Source of the DNA: Scolanthus callimorphus
Lineage: Eukaryota; Cnidaria; Anthozoa; Actiniaria; Edwardsiidae
NCBI GenBank assembly: GCA_033964015.1
Contig: CM066913.1
Location: forward strand, 27,492,790 to 27,556,789
Direction of reading: 5' to 3'
Length of the DNA: 64,000 bases
In this document: piece after piece, positions 43,565-54,672 of the stretch
Numbering within the stretch: position 1 is the first letter of the stretch
Layout of the letters: the number at the start of each line of letters is the position of its first letter
Notes under the pieces: model-generated
Seen by the model: only the letters and a program-made list of their open reading frames with translations
Database searches by the model: none
Told to the model about the DNA's origin: nothing
Translations under genes and position numbers: made by a program

Positions 43565-45518
43565 CCGGAAATCTTCCTACGACTCACACACAAGGGACAT
43601 AAGCCTATCAAAAGACTACATAAGCCTAACAAAAGTACTTTACTGATAGCCTAGAGACTCATAAGGGAAATCCGCGGAAAACCTGGGGTCTGACAAATGA
43701 ACTGACTTCTCGCAAATGCGCATCAGGTAGCATTAACGAGATCAAAGTAAAGAATGCGAAAATCAATTCTCCCCAGGAAATGGCTGAAGCCTTTAACGAC
43801 CACTTTATTAACGTAGGTCCTAGCTTATCCAGGGTGTTTCCAGAAACAAATGTTAGCCCTGAAACTTATCTAAATGGCACAGACGAAACCTTCTCATTGA
43901 AGGCACCATCTGTAAGTGCTGTCAGCAAGCTAGTCTCAGAAATCAATGAAAAGAAAGCCGCAGGCCTTGACAAAATTCCCTGCAAGCTCCTCAAGCTTTC
44001 AGCGGATCTTGTCGGCCAATCTCATTGTAAGATCTTTGAATGTTCAGAACAGGGATTTTCCCGGACAAGTGGAAAATGGCAAAGGTAACGCCTATTTTCA
44101 AAAAGGGGTCCAAAGCTGACCTCAATAATTATCGCCCAATATCCCTTACCTCTGTCATTTCCAAGATATTTGAAAGGGTAGTTTATAACCAATTCTATGA
44201 GTATCTGAGCGCGAACCAACTCTTAGTTTCTTGCCAATCAGCGTTCCGATCATTCAACAGCACCCTTACAGCACTGCTTCAGGCAACGGATGAGTGGTCC
44301 CTCAATATCGACAATGGTCTCCTCAATGGGGTAATTTTTATCGACCTCAAGAAGGCCTTCGACACCATAGATCATGAGATTTTATTGAGAAAACTTGTGT
44401 GCTATGGCGTTGATGCAAAAACTCTGAGTTGGTTTGGTTCGTACCTTTGTAGCAGGCTGCAACAATGTCACGTAAATGGAGCTATGTCAACTGCAATGCA
44501 CTTTGGAGTGCGGTGTGCCTCAGGCAGTATAATTGGCCCTATACTATTTTTACTATATATTAACGATCAGCTCTTCTGCTAGAAGCCTTGCTGAATTGGA
44601 ACCAATCATAAATTTGGAGCTTGACAATTTAGCCTTGTGGCTTAAGGTTAACAAATTAAGCCTGAACGTAGCTAAAACAGAGTTCAAGGTAATTGGTTCT
44701 CGGCAGAGGCTTCAAGCTGAGGGCAACAGTGAAATACTTGCTAGCATTGATGACATCCCAATCAAGAGAGTCGATCACACGAAATTCTCAGGACTCGTAA
44801 TAGATAATCGGCTTTCTTGGAATCAACATATACTGCACGAAATGTGCAAAAAGGTTGCCTCCGCTATCGGAGCACTAAAACGGGCAAGGCCTTTTATCAC
44901 CCAAGTGGTTGCTGTCCAGATTTATAAAGCCCTTATCCTGCCCCACTTCGATTATTGTAGCGCGGTTTGGGATGGCTTAAGAAACCACTTTTCGGATAAA
45001 GTCTAAAAGCTTCAAAATCGAGCGGCCCGTGTAATAATAAGGGCAAGTTATGATACTAGATCTGCAGCTCTGAGGGAGAAATTACAGTGGGACTTGCTTT
45101 CTGTTCGACGAAATAAGCAGAAGGCAGTCTTAATGTACAAATCCCTCAATGGGCTGGCCCCCTCATACTTACAAAATCGTTTTACCTTTCATCAAACGAA
45201 CTACAGTCTGCGAAACTCTGACTATAAACTTAAACCTACCCAAGGACAGACTTTTGTAAAAGAAGCTTTTCCTATAGCGGAGGTACAATTTGGAACAGCC
45301 TACCGCAGCATTTGAGGACATCATGTCGGTCACTAAATCATTTTAAAAATAAGCTTAATCGGTGGCTGTAGACTGGTTTCCCAACACGGCGATCACGTAA
45401 AACAGTTTAGCTATTTATTGTATTTTTTCGTTTTTATCTCTCTATACATTATACCTTATTATAACTGGTAGTTTTACCGTGTTTTTTAAATAAACTATAT
45501 GTATGTATGTATGTATCA
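43565..45518 (+). mobile_element. LINE D inserted in Bel B integrase, ATGT tail
   Basis: A 5'-truncated LINE runs from the linker (about 43650, possibly earlier) to a TATG microsatellite at about 45499-45516. Bel B integrase resumes immediately at YQVVGVDFTGP. The left junction is less certain because the sequence at 43565-43650 has no clear identity. Confidence 0.85.
43650..45315 (+). pseudogene. LINE D ORF2, RT catalytic segment deleted
   Basis: The order is linker (INSPQEMAEAFNDHFINVGP), early RT (KKAAGLDKIPCKLLKLSADL, WKMAKVTPIFKKGSKADLNN, YRPISLTSVISKIFERVVY), FIDLKKAFDTIDHEILLRKL and GSIIGPILFLLYIND. Coding then jumps at about 44575 to SARSLAELEPIINLELDNLA, so the F-A-D-D motif region (roughly 20 residues) is absent. 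The thumb and C-terminus follow (WLKVNKLSLNVAKTEF, HFDYCSAVWDG, KLQNRAARVII, then NYSLRNSDYKLKPT). There are several frameshifts. It is the same general family as LINE B. Confidence 0.85.
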
Positions 45519-46380
45519 AGTGGTCGGGGTCGACTTTACGGGGCCCTTGCGATGTCGGAGCTCGAAGAAGGGGGAAAGTAAAGCCTACGTCCTTCTGTAC
45601 TCATGCAGCTTGACAAGAGGAATTTCGTAGATTTACTGCCCAATCTCGAAACTCCAGAGTGTATCACAAGCCTCAGGTACTTCATCGCGAGAAGGAGAAG
45701 ACCTACGAGGATTTTCTTTGACAATGGGCGAACCTTTATCGACGCAGCTGCGTGGATGCGAACGGTGATGAAGGATGAGCGATTACAGGAGTTTCTGGCA
45801 AGTAAATCAATCACGCGACACTTTAACCTACGTCGTGCTGTCTGGTGGGGAGGGCAGTTGGAGAGGATGCTTGGCCTCGTTAAAGTTGCTCTCTATAAGG
45901 CCATCGGGAATGGCATGCTTCACTGGAAGGACTAGGAGGAAGTGATGCTAGACGTTGAGATTACCCTTAACAACCGGCCGCTCTGTTACCTTGGTGACAA
46001 CGATAAGCTCCCAGTGCTGACACCCAACTCCATGCTGTTTGTTAATGACAACACATTAGCAGAGATGGCACCTCATCACATTGTGGACAAAGATCTCCGA
46101 AGACGCGCAAAGCACCTTTTAAAGTGTACTGAGGCCGTTTGAAAACGCTGGAGCAACGAGTACTTGAGAGGGCTGAGGGAGCGCCATCAAGTGCTGGTCG
46201 GTGGAGAGTGCACGTCGCCTAAGGGAGGTGAAGTCGTTATCATTAAATCAGATGACAAGCAAAGTGGACCCTGGGAGGCGTCGATAGTCTTATCGTTAGG
46301 AGGGACGGCGTAGCGCGAGGAGCCAGATTTCGTGCTGGCAAATCCTACCTGGAGCGCCCCGTACAATATTTGTACCCCCT
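45519..46380 (+). pseudogene. Bel B integrase core and C-terminus
   Basis: The catalytic triad is visible: Asp in VGVDFTGP (45532), Asp in FFDNGRTF (45720) and Glu in GGQLERMLGLVK (45861). A TAG at 45933 and a TGA at 46139 interrupt, but reading continues through TLNNRPLCYLGDN, LTPNSMLF, DLRRRAKHLLK and RWSNEYLRGLRERH. A DUF5641-like tail lies near 46190-46310. It is inactive because of the stops. Confidence 0.8.
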
Positions 46381-46460
46381 TGAGCTCTCTCGCCAAGCGA
46401 AAGCTCCAGTCGCAGTTGCCCAGACCTTGGAACTTCGACGTCTAGGCAGAGGACTTTGAT

Positions 46461-47560
46461 TAGGGCCATAAAAACTGTAATTTTATACGCCTGTTACAAG
46501 TTCATATCATCTATCGGATATATTTAGCCTAGAGACCATTTAGAGACCATTCGCGTTTGTATCGTATAATCCCCTCCGGGGACGGTGTCGGAGATTATGA
46601 GTTGTAAATCGGTATAGCGTGAAAGACATATATGTACATATTGATTTAGGCACAGCCTAAAAGCGGAGCTCACGTTATATGCCACTGTGGTCTCAATGTA
46701 TATTTGCACACACTGTAAGGATGTCACTATTTACCTATTGTGGGGGAAGTATGGATTTGGAATCACAAATGAGAATAAAAATTGTGGCCTTCTTGTCCGA
46801 GATTATGAGTTGTATGCCTATTGTAATCGGTATAGCGTGACCCATATAGATACGTGATGTATCTATTTAAGATTGCTTTCATATGACCTTTATATTCATA
46901 TAACCAATCATTTAACCTGTTTGACTTATGGGGGCCAACGCCCTATTTGAGAGCATGAAATGTAACACTATGATTGAAGCGACAGAACAACTATGTGACT
47001 GAGAGAGAGACCTCTAAACACTAGCGTGGGATAATCAGATACAATACTTTGATAATACGATAATTAAATACACTTGTTGTTGCTATAAAATTATTGAGGG
47101 GCATGGCCCCTTCCCCACTGCTGCCAACGACAAAACCATGAACACCAGGAACCCATGAGTAAGAGTTTCTATCCCACATAGGGTCCATGAGGCAGAGTTT
47201 TTAATGAACGATCTATTTTTAGAACACTTCATGGCACAATGCTCTACGTATGCTCTCTAGCGTAACCAGCAAACAATTTGTTAACCTAGCAAATCTATTC
47301 ATAGAATAGATAGGTCAGGAAAAAAAGGTGCCTCGATAATAAACCAGTTGGAGGCTCCTACTCATGGGCTCCTGTAAACACCTGAATTCGGAAAGTTCAA
47401 ATATTGTAGCTACAAGGCTCCAGTACCGATTGCAACCATCCAGAGGCGTGAAACCCATGATAAAAAAAGCAATTCCACTAAACACCAAATCCCTATGGAA
47501 GGGATTGCAAATCCCAGAGAGGGGGGACTTTTCCTTTTCCATATTTTCCATACACTCACT
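46461..47560. other. Non-coding stretch with a duplicated segment
   Basis: GAGATTATGAGTTGTA followed by ATCGGTATAGCGTGA occurs at 46591-46622 and, with a short insertion, at 46799-46841, so these are two diverged copies about 205 bp apart. Between them is an ATTTAGGCACAGCCTAAAAG hairpin of the family seen at 19230. Nothing else is recognised up to 47560. Confidence 0.45.
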
Positions 47561-47571
47561 GTATTTCAAAG

Positions 47572-47946
47572 GTAATTCCAGACGATGTTGAGGGATCGCA
47601 TGAATGTGTTGACTTCATGTTTCATGGCGTAGGCGGCGCCTACATTACTTCACTCGGCGAGGAGCTACATGTAGTGGCAGATTTCCAGCCAGATAATATA
47701 ATTATCTTGGAAATAGGCACTAATGACCTGTCTGTTTCTGGACCAGAATTTGTCTGCTTACATATAGAAGAATTTATGCAGCAGCTTTTGCATGATTTTT
47801 CTTTTCGTGTGGTGTGTGTTTGCCACGTTATCCCCCGGGCTCCATATCACCATAATGCCTATTATCTAAACCAAAGAGCTGTGATTTTAAACCCATCTTC
47901 TGCCCATCTTGAAGTAGCCGTGAAATGCAGATTTGGACAAATTTAG
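47572..47946 (+). pseudogene. SGNH-hydrolase-like fragment
   Basis: The frame is open from before 47572 and contains an ATG at 47617. It carries IIILEIGTNDLS, in which G-x-N-D corresponds to the block III signature of SGNH/GDSL hydrolases (codons from 47716), then VVCVCHVIPRAPYHHNA. Block I (GDS) and the C-terminal Asp/His block are not seen, so it is partial. A TTTCAAAG before 47572 could be a splice acceptor. Similar SGNH-like domains accompany mobile-element genes in cnidarian genomes as I recall, but the association here is inferred. Activity cannot be assumed. Confidence 0.5.
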
Positions 47947-47949
47947 CGC

Positions 47950-48380
47950 TGCTGATCGAACTTGGAAGTTAGTCGGCTTGCTGGACTACACTTTTGGTTA
48001 AGCTGGTTGCAAGTTGTTTTTCTCTTTGCAAAGTTACGACAAAAATCGTAAGTTAAAAAAACAATTATTTTATCGTCATTTTGCTTCTTTTTGTTTAGTT
48101 CTTTAATTTTTTTCGCGAATGTCAAACCGAATTAACTTGAATTGAAACAACCAAAACCATTACATTCTCAAACAACTTTCTTACCATTGAAAATGTTCAC
48201 AGCCTGTTTAGTTGACTTTTTTGTGTTTTACGGTGTCGCCTCAGCCACCAATTCATTTTCCGTATTTCATCAACATTCTTAGACAATAACCTCCAGCTGA
48301 TCTGGGAAAAAAATATTAGCCAATCACACTGTGCGAAAACACGGAAATCACGACATTTCCTGATTCATAAATTTTCGTTG
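47950..48380. other. No gene seen
   Basis: AT-rich sequence between the SGNH-like fragment and the 91-bp minisatellite. No features recognised. Confidence 0.4.
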
Positions 48381-48419
48381 ATACGCGGCAAATACTGGAA
48401 AATCTGGTGTGTCTTGACG

Positions 48420-49300
48420 TTTCTTACCCAGTATATGTGGCACGACACGTGTATTGGAGTATCATGGTACGAGATACGCGCTACGTGACGTGTCATTAAA
48501 TTTATTGATACCCGACACGAACCACGCGGTGTGTCTTGCAGTATCATGATCCTGAAACTTCCGACTTCTCGTGTCAAGAAAAATCACGAGACGAGGCACG
48601 TCCATGACACGCAATCCAAAATGTGTCTGGAAGAATCATGTTCCTGACACGCCGACGTCTCGTGTCAAGAAAAATCACGAGACGAGGTACGTCCACGACA
48701 CGCAATCCAAAACGTGTCTGGAAGAATCATGATCCTGAAACTTCTGACTTCTCGCGTCAAGAAAAATCACGAGAGAAGGAACGTCCATGACACGCAATCA
48801 ATAACGTGTCTGGAAGAATCATGTTCCTGAAACTTCTGACTTCTCGTGTCAAGAAACGTCACGAGACGAGGTACGTCCATGACACGCAATCAATAACGTG
48901 TCTGGAAGAATCATTTTCCTGACACGCCGACTTCTCGTGTCAAGAAAAATCACGAGAGAAGGAACGTCCATGACACGCAATCAATAACGTGTCTGGAAGA
49001 ATCATGTTCCTGACACGCCGACTTCTCGTGTCAAGAAAAATCACGAGACGAGGTACGTCCATGACACGCAATCAATAACGTGTCTGGAAGAATCATGCTC
49101 CTGACACGCCGACTTCTCGTGTCAAGAAAAATCACGAGAGAAGGAACGTCCATGACTCGCAATCAATAACGTGTCTGGCAGAATCATGTTCCTGACACGC
49201 CGACACTTCTCGTGTCAAGAAAAAAAAACGAGAAGGTACGTCAATGACAGACAATAAAGAACGCACATGGTAGAACTATGTTCCTGACACGCCGACGTCT
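48420..49300. repeat. Minisatellite, about 91-bp period, rich in CGTGTC/GACACG
   Basis: Regular units start with GTCCATGACACGCAATC at 48600, 48691 (with C for T) and 48783, and continue to about 49250. Each contains ACGTGTCTGGAAGAATCATG, CCTGACACGCCGAC and a CTCGTGTCAAGAAAAATCAC-GAG hairpin. Left of 48545 and right of 49250 the units are diverged, and single units recur at 49455 and 49565. Roughly eight good copies are present. Two alternating subtypes (GAGACGAGGTACG and GAGAGAAGGAACG) suggest a partly higher-order arrangement. Confidence 0.85.
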
Positions 49301-49882
49301 CAGCGGCGGACAAAAGTATCGTAAACACCCCGTTTCCCTTCCAATGTTGGAGCATGCCAATTTGAATTGAACACTGCGCGCACCAAACCGCTTTGAACAG
49401 GGGAGCGGGAAACAGCCTGGATAGCTAGTGTTTTAAATAATGTCTGGCTCCGATTGTCTCGTGTCAAGAAAATTTACGGAGACAAGTTACGTCCATGACA
49501 CGGTGTAATAAAAAACGTTCTTGACACGTACAGGAAACGCCGGCCACCCTTTTACTAAAGTGAATGAAACGCAATGGATAACATGTCTGGTTGAACCATG
49601 TTCCAGAAACGCTGAGCTCCCTTGTACGTTTTATAGAAATAACAAATGGATTGCCACAAGACACGTGACAAGACGAAATTTTTGAGTGTTTGACGTCATT
49701 CACTTTTTCGTCTGTGCTTAAAGATCCGGTGATCTTGGCGTTTGTGTTGGAGCAACGAAACTCTTACTCCTTTTGGATAATGTTTCTCAACATTATACAA
49801 CTGTAAGGGAATTGGAGCATCAACTTTACTTACATGTGAAATTAATGACTTCACCAATCACCTACTGCACATGTGACACGTA

Positions 49883-50186
49883 CGGGGAAAAATTCCTAAA
49901 AATCATAATGTACTTCCCATGAAAACCATTTATGGCTTTTCCATTTGTTGCATAAAAACCATTAATGGTTACTGTTTTCCCATAAATGGATTATCGCTTA
50001 CAAAAAACATTCGATCCAAGTATGGGTTTTGCGCAAACCCCTAAATGGTTACCGTTTTGGATTTGTTTTTTGTTGTAAAACACATGAATGGATTTGGTTC
50101 TCCAAACCCATTCACGGTCTTGAACGGTTTTTCGAACAAAAACCACCATAAAAACCATAATGGTTTTTAGAAAAATGTTTCCTGTG
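49883..50186. mobile_element. About 304-bp TIR element with AAAACCATTAATGG-type repeats
   Basis: The left end has GGGGAAAAATTCC then TAAAAATCATAATG, and the inverted right end has CAGGAAACATTTTTC then TAAAAACCATTATGG. TA flanks both (49881 and 50187). The interior contains further CCATTTATGG, CCATTAATGG and CCATAATGG palindromes. It is non-coding. The TA flank points to a mariner-like MITE, but the TIR match is imperfect. Confidence 0.5.
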
Positions 50187-50466
50187 TACAGCCAATGATA
50201 AAGATGGACCAATCTGAATAGCATAAGGGTACAATATCAATATACATGTACATTACAGTAGAAGCATGTGATTTACATAAGTTTGAGTACAGCATAAAAC
50301 ATGCTGAGAAGTGGATTGAGCGAATACTTTATGTAACACCTAGAAATAAAAAGAAAGAAAATATCATGCTCAATATCATAATTTTCTTTGTTGAGGATTG
50401 ATGAATACTTAATGAGTTTAAGAAATAATATTGACTTATTTTTGTTGATTTTTATTTTCGTTTTAG

Positions 50467-50721
50467 CTAATGAGAAGAGAGCATTCCTGTTGTACTATGC
50501 CATTCCTCTTCTGCAGAACAATGTTAATGACGAATATTTACTGCATTTTGCTTTCCTGGTGGGCTCAGTGCACCGTCTATTGAAGGACAGTATTTCCAAG
50601 GCTGAACTGAAGGAAGCAGAACACTTCTAAAACTGTACTGTGCCCAAGCTCCAGATATTTTTGGTATGTTTGCATACTTTAAGCAATTATTGGATGATTT
50701 TCAGCATGCCATCGTCTATTA
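50467..50721 (+). pseudogene. Fragment of a transposase-associated domain (DUF4218-neighbour type)
   Basis: After a TTTTATTTTCGTTTTAG acceptor-like tract the frame reads ANEKRAFLLYYAIPLL, NDEYLLHFAFLVGSVHRLLK and ISKAELKEAEHF to a stop at 50628. A frameshift then gives LLKLYCAQAPDIFG and stops at 50719. The pattern xAFLLYYxLPxL...YLxHxxLLVxxxHxLLxxxIxxxxLxxAExxL is one I know from proteins related to CACTA/EnSpm transposases, just before DUF4218. A GGTATGT after GATATTTTT (50668) could be a donor. It is a fragment and frame-shifted. The exact family is uncertain. Confidence 0.5.
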
Positions 50722-51055
50722 GCAAATCCAGGGCCTGTTATCTGCCGAAGGCTGAGGCAGATAACACAGGCACCAGGTTTTGCCTACTTACAATGTCATG
50801 TGGAAACCAAATTCACTAATTGTTTTATTATACATTTTAAAGAGGACAAATTGAAACGATGCCAAAAGACTTTATTCAATTTTAAAATTAAAACAGGGAC
50901 AAGGAACGTGACAAGGGAAATGACTGATTTTGAACTTGACATGCTAAATGCAATATCTACTACAGATATTTCATTTACCATCTCAAGTTCATGCGGCATT
51001 GAGAGTTGTTTGCTCTCAACCAATCAGATTTGCAATTGTGAGTTCAACAATAATG
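50722..51055. other. Unique sequence at the left border of the satellite array
   Basis: Non-repetitive DNA leading up to ...CAACAATAATG directly before the TA that precedes the first TIR element copy. No gene is seen. Confidence 0.5.
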
Positions 51056-51057
51056 TA

Positions 51058-51332
51058 CAATCGCGGACAAAATGTGTTGTCGCCTATGTCGAAAACTGCT
51101 CATTTTAGCGGCATTGACAACTTAAAAAAAATGTTTCTCCTAAAAAAAGGTTCATCACAACCCCCCTTCCCCCACACAATGTTGTTGATGAATAGACTTT
51201 GAAATGCCAACATGATCATCCCCTAGGCACAACATTGAACGGGGGAGAGGGGGAGGGGAAAGGGTGCCTGTGTATATGCTCTGAATTATGTATGGTTTGT
51301 CAATTAGGCGACAACAATTTTGTCCCGGATTG
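51058..51332. mobile_element. Satellite TIR element copy 1 (left border)
   Basis: 275 bp. The left end CAATCGCGGACAAAATGTGT and the inverse right end CAATCCGGGACAAAATTGTT both lead into GTCGCC. TA lies outside each end. Its left flank is unique DNA (AATAATG-TA), unlike every other copy, and its right flank is satellite body. It is non-autonomous. The TA target and TIR layout fit Tc1/mariner. An interior G-rich stretch (GGGGGAGAGGGGGAGGGG) lies near 51240. Confidence 0.85.
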
Positions 51333-52727
51333 TATTTAGTACGTTTTTCGTTTTCTTTAAAAAGAAACAAAGAAGCATGGGCTGATATATCGGTGGTGTA
51401 TGAGACTCGATAGGCATGATATAAAAGGGTAATTAGATTTGCTGTAATTGTCTAGCAACAATGAAAATATGATCAGTTTAAGAGAATTTTGAGTCACGCG
51501 CGCGAGCAAAGAAATGGTACACGAGAAAAATCGGATTCGAAGCCACAACTACGGAAGAAAAAGAGCTTAACCTGGGCTTTCTGCGATCTCAGACTGGGAT
51601 GAAGTGTTCAGTACTCTCGAAAAGATATTGTATAACAGCGGAAATTCCAGTATATTGCGAATTCCCAGTAAAAAAGAAAGGAACAGACGGGAGAAAAACA
51701 CTCCAGATTGAAAAATTCGGCACAGCGAAAGGAAGGCGCTGGTACGGCCGGGAGAGAAACTGTACGCAATAAACCTATAAAAGATAAAACTATAGAAACT
51801 TTCCTGAAGAATAGTCAAAATCATCAACAGAAACGAAAACGGCTTACAAACTAAGGAATGAAACGTGAACATTGCGTTTTTTAAATTCCCAGAAATGAAC
51901 CGGATATGACGTAATGCTAGAGCGCACGGCTTTATATCGCACACTAGCTTCTAGAAGATGTTAATATTAATATGATTTAACGAGTTATTTATTTTTTTAT
52001 TTATTCATTTTTATGATTTGTTGTAAATATGTATTTACAACAGCACTCACTTGTAACATATACTCGTTATGAAAAAATTGCACGGCTGTGAACAAATCGC
52101 CAACGGGTTACACGGGTAACGCTTCGGCAACAAAGAAAAGTAACTAGAGTCATTATTCATCTTTTTTAATCTAGTGTTACTCGTGTTACCCGTCCCCGGT
52201 CTCTCTCGGTTGAATCTAGTGAGTTTATTACTGCATCGGCAAATATTTCACGAGTTAAGAATTTATCAATCTTTGCTTTGCTATAAGTTGTGAAGTCGTC
52301 TTTTCGCACTTGTTTTGAGTGCAGTTTTTAAGCCTACAAATAACTTCTATCATACCACAAACACCTTGCGCTCAAATCCGAGTTATTCGCCTGAATTTCA
52401 TCCATTTCATAACCAAAACAGCACCAAACTATTCTTGAAAACTTGAATTGACACAAGAATTGCTTCAAGTTCTGAAGAAACGTGCCTAACGTAATCAAAA
52501 GTAGCCGCTTTTATGGGAACGCACGTGCTAGGTAGCAAAAACGTTTCAAACGTCCTCTCCCACGAGAAAAAAAATTCGTCTTTTTTGCCTGTTCTTCTGG
52601 AAACAAGTAAAGGAACAATGAAAACAACGATTCCAATTTTCACTTCCACCGCGTTAGATTCGATATAGCTAATTACATCGGTTACGTACAGAGAAAATTT
52701 GAGAAATACGTAGAAAAGCTCCAAATA
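51333..52727. repeat. Satellite body 1
   Basis: First body of the array. It has ATCATACCAC near 52349, where the other bodies examined have ATCAGACCAC, so it is slightly more diverged, as expected for an edge monomer. Confidence 0.9.
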
Positions 52728-53001
52728 CAATCGCGGACAAAATGTGTTGTCGCCTATGTCGAAAACTGCTCATTTTAGCGGCATTGACAACTTAAAAAAA
52801 TTTTTCTCCTAAAAAAAGGTTCATCACAACCCCCCTTCCCCCACACAATGTTGTTGATGAATAGACTTTGAAATGCCAACATGATCATCCCCTAGGCACA
52901 ACATTGAACGGGGGAGAGGGGGAGGGGAAAGGGTGCCTGTGTATATGCTCTGAATTATGTATGGTTTGTCAATTAGGCGACAACAATTTTGTCCCGGATT
53001 G
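52728..53001. mobile_element. Satellite TIR element copy 2
   Basis: 274 bp between CCAAA-TA and TA-TTTAG. It differs from copy 1 mainly in an A-run and its neighbouring bases near 52800. Confidence 0.85.
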
Positions 53002-54397
53002 TATTTAGTACGTTTTTCGTTTTCTTTAAAAAGAAACAAAGAAGCATGGGCTGATATATCGGTGGTGTATGAGACTCGATAGGCATGATATAAAAGGGTA
53101 ATTAGATTTGCTGTAATTGTCTAGCAACAATGAAAATATGATCAGTTTAAGAGAATTTTGAGTCACGCGCGCGAGCAAAGAAATGGTACACGAGAAAAAT
53201 CGGATTCGAAGCCACAACTACGGAAGAAAAAGAGCTTAACCTGGGCTTTCTGCGATCTCAGACTGGGATGAAGTGTTCAGTACTCTCGAAAAGATATTGT
53301 ATAACAGCGGAAATTCCAGTATATTGCGAATTCCCAGTAAAAAAAGAAAGGAACAGACGGGAGAAAAACACTCCAGATTGAAAAATTCGGCACAGCGAAA
53401 GGAAGGCGCTGGTACGGCCGGGAGAGAAACTGTACGCAATAAACCTATAAAAGATAAAACTATAGAAACTTTCCTGAAGAATAGTCAAAATCATCAACAG
53501 AAACGAAAACGGCTTACAAACTAAGGAATGAAACGTGAACATTGCGTTTTTTAAATTCCCAGAAATGAACCGGATATGACGTAATGCTAGAGCGCACGGC
53601 TTTATATCGCACACTAGCTTCTAGAAGATGTTAATATTAATATGATTTAACGAGTTATTTATTTTTTTATTTATTCATTTTTATGATTTGTTGTAAATAT
53701 GTATTTACAACAGCACTCACTTGTAACATATACTCGTTATGAAAAAATTGCACGGCTGTGAACAAATCGCCAACGGGTTACACGGGTAACGCTTCGGCAA
53801 CAAAGAAAAGTAACTAGAGTCATTATTCATCTTTTTTAATCTAGTGTTACTCGTGTTACCCGTCCCCGGTCTCTCTCGGTTGAATCTAGTGAGTTTATTA
53901 CTGCATCGGCAAATATTTCACGAGTTAAGAATTTATCAATCTTTGCTTTGCTATAAGTTGTGAAGTCGTCTTTTCGCACTTGTTTTGAGTGCAGTTTTTA
54001 AGCCTACAAATAACTTCTATCAGACCACAAACACCTTGCGCTCAAATCCGAGTTATTCGCCTGAATTTCATCCATTTCATAACCAAAACAGCACCAAACT
54101 ATTCTTGAAAACTTGAATTGACACAAGAATTGCTTCAAGTTCTGAAGAAACGTGCCTAACGTAATCAAAAGTAGCCGCTTTTATGGGAACGCACGTGCTA
54201 GGTAGCAAAAACGTTTCAAACGTCCTCTCCCACGAGAAAAAAAATTCGTCTTTTTTGCCTGTTCTTCTGGAAACAAGTAAAGGAACAATGAAAACAACGA
54301 TTCCAATTTTCACTTCCACCGCGTTAGATTCGATATAGCTAATTACATCGGTTACGTACAGAGAAAATTTGAGAAATACGTAGAAAAGCTCCAAATA
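53002..54397. repeat. Satellite body 2
   Basis: Nearly identical to body 1, with an extra A near 53340 that shifts the minus-strand frame relative to body 1. Confidence 0.9.
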
Positions 54398-54672
54398 CAA
54401 TCGCGGACAAAATGTGTTGTCGCCTATGTCGAAAACTGCTCATTTTAGCGGCATTGACAACTTAAAAAAAATTTTTCTCCTAAAAAAAGGTTCATCACAA
54501 CCCCCCTTCCCCCACACAATGTTGTTGATGAATAGACTTTGAAATGCCAACATGATCATCCCCTAGGCACAACATTGAACGGGGGAGAGGGGGAGGGGAA
54601 AGGGTGCCTGTGTATATGCTCTGAATTATGTATGGTTTGTCAATTAGGCGACAACAATTTTGTCCCGGATTG
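54398..54672. mobile_element. Satellite TIR element copy 3
   Basis: 275 bp, same flanks as copy 2. It is the last copy before the two empty sites. Confidence 0.85.

Larger units (their letters stand above)
41855..46460 (+). mobile_element. Bel B: second Bel/Pao remnant, no LTRs found, broken by LINE F and LINE D
   Basis: Plus-strand Bel/Pao coding pieces follow in order: protease (41860-42130), the segment after RT plus RNase H (42425-43060), a connecting part and the integrase zinc region (43060-43560), and the integrase core and C-terminus (45519-46380). LINE F replaces or separates protease and RNase H, and LINE D splits the integrase. The RT palm is missing. I could not find LTRs, so the ends are set by the last recognisable coding. 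Its wording differs from Bel A, so it is another family. Confidence 0.8.

Noticed and set aside
48600..49250. CRISPR array
   Set aside because: The repeats are about 91 bp with no unique spacers and no cas genes, in eukaryotic DNA.
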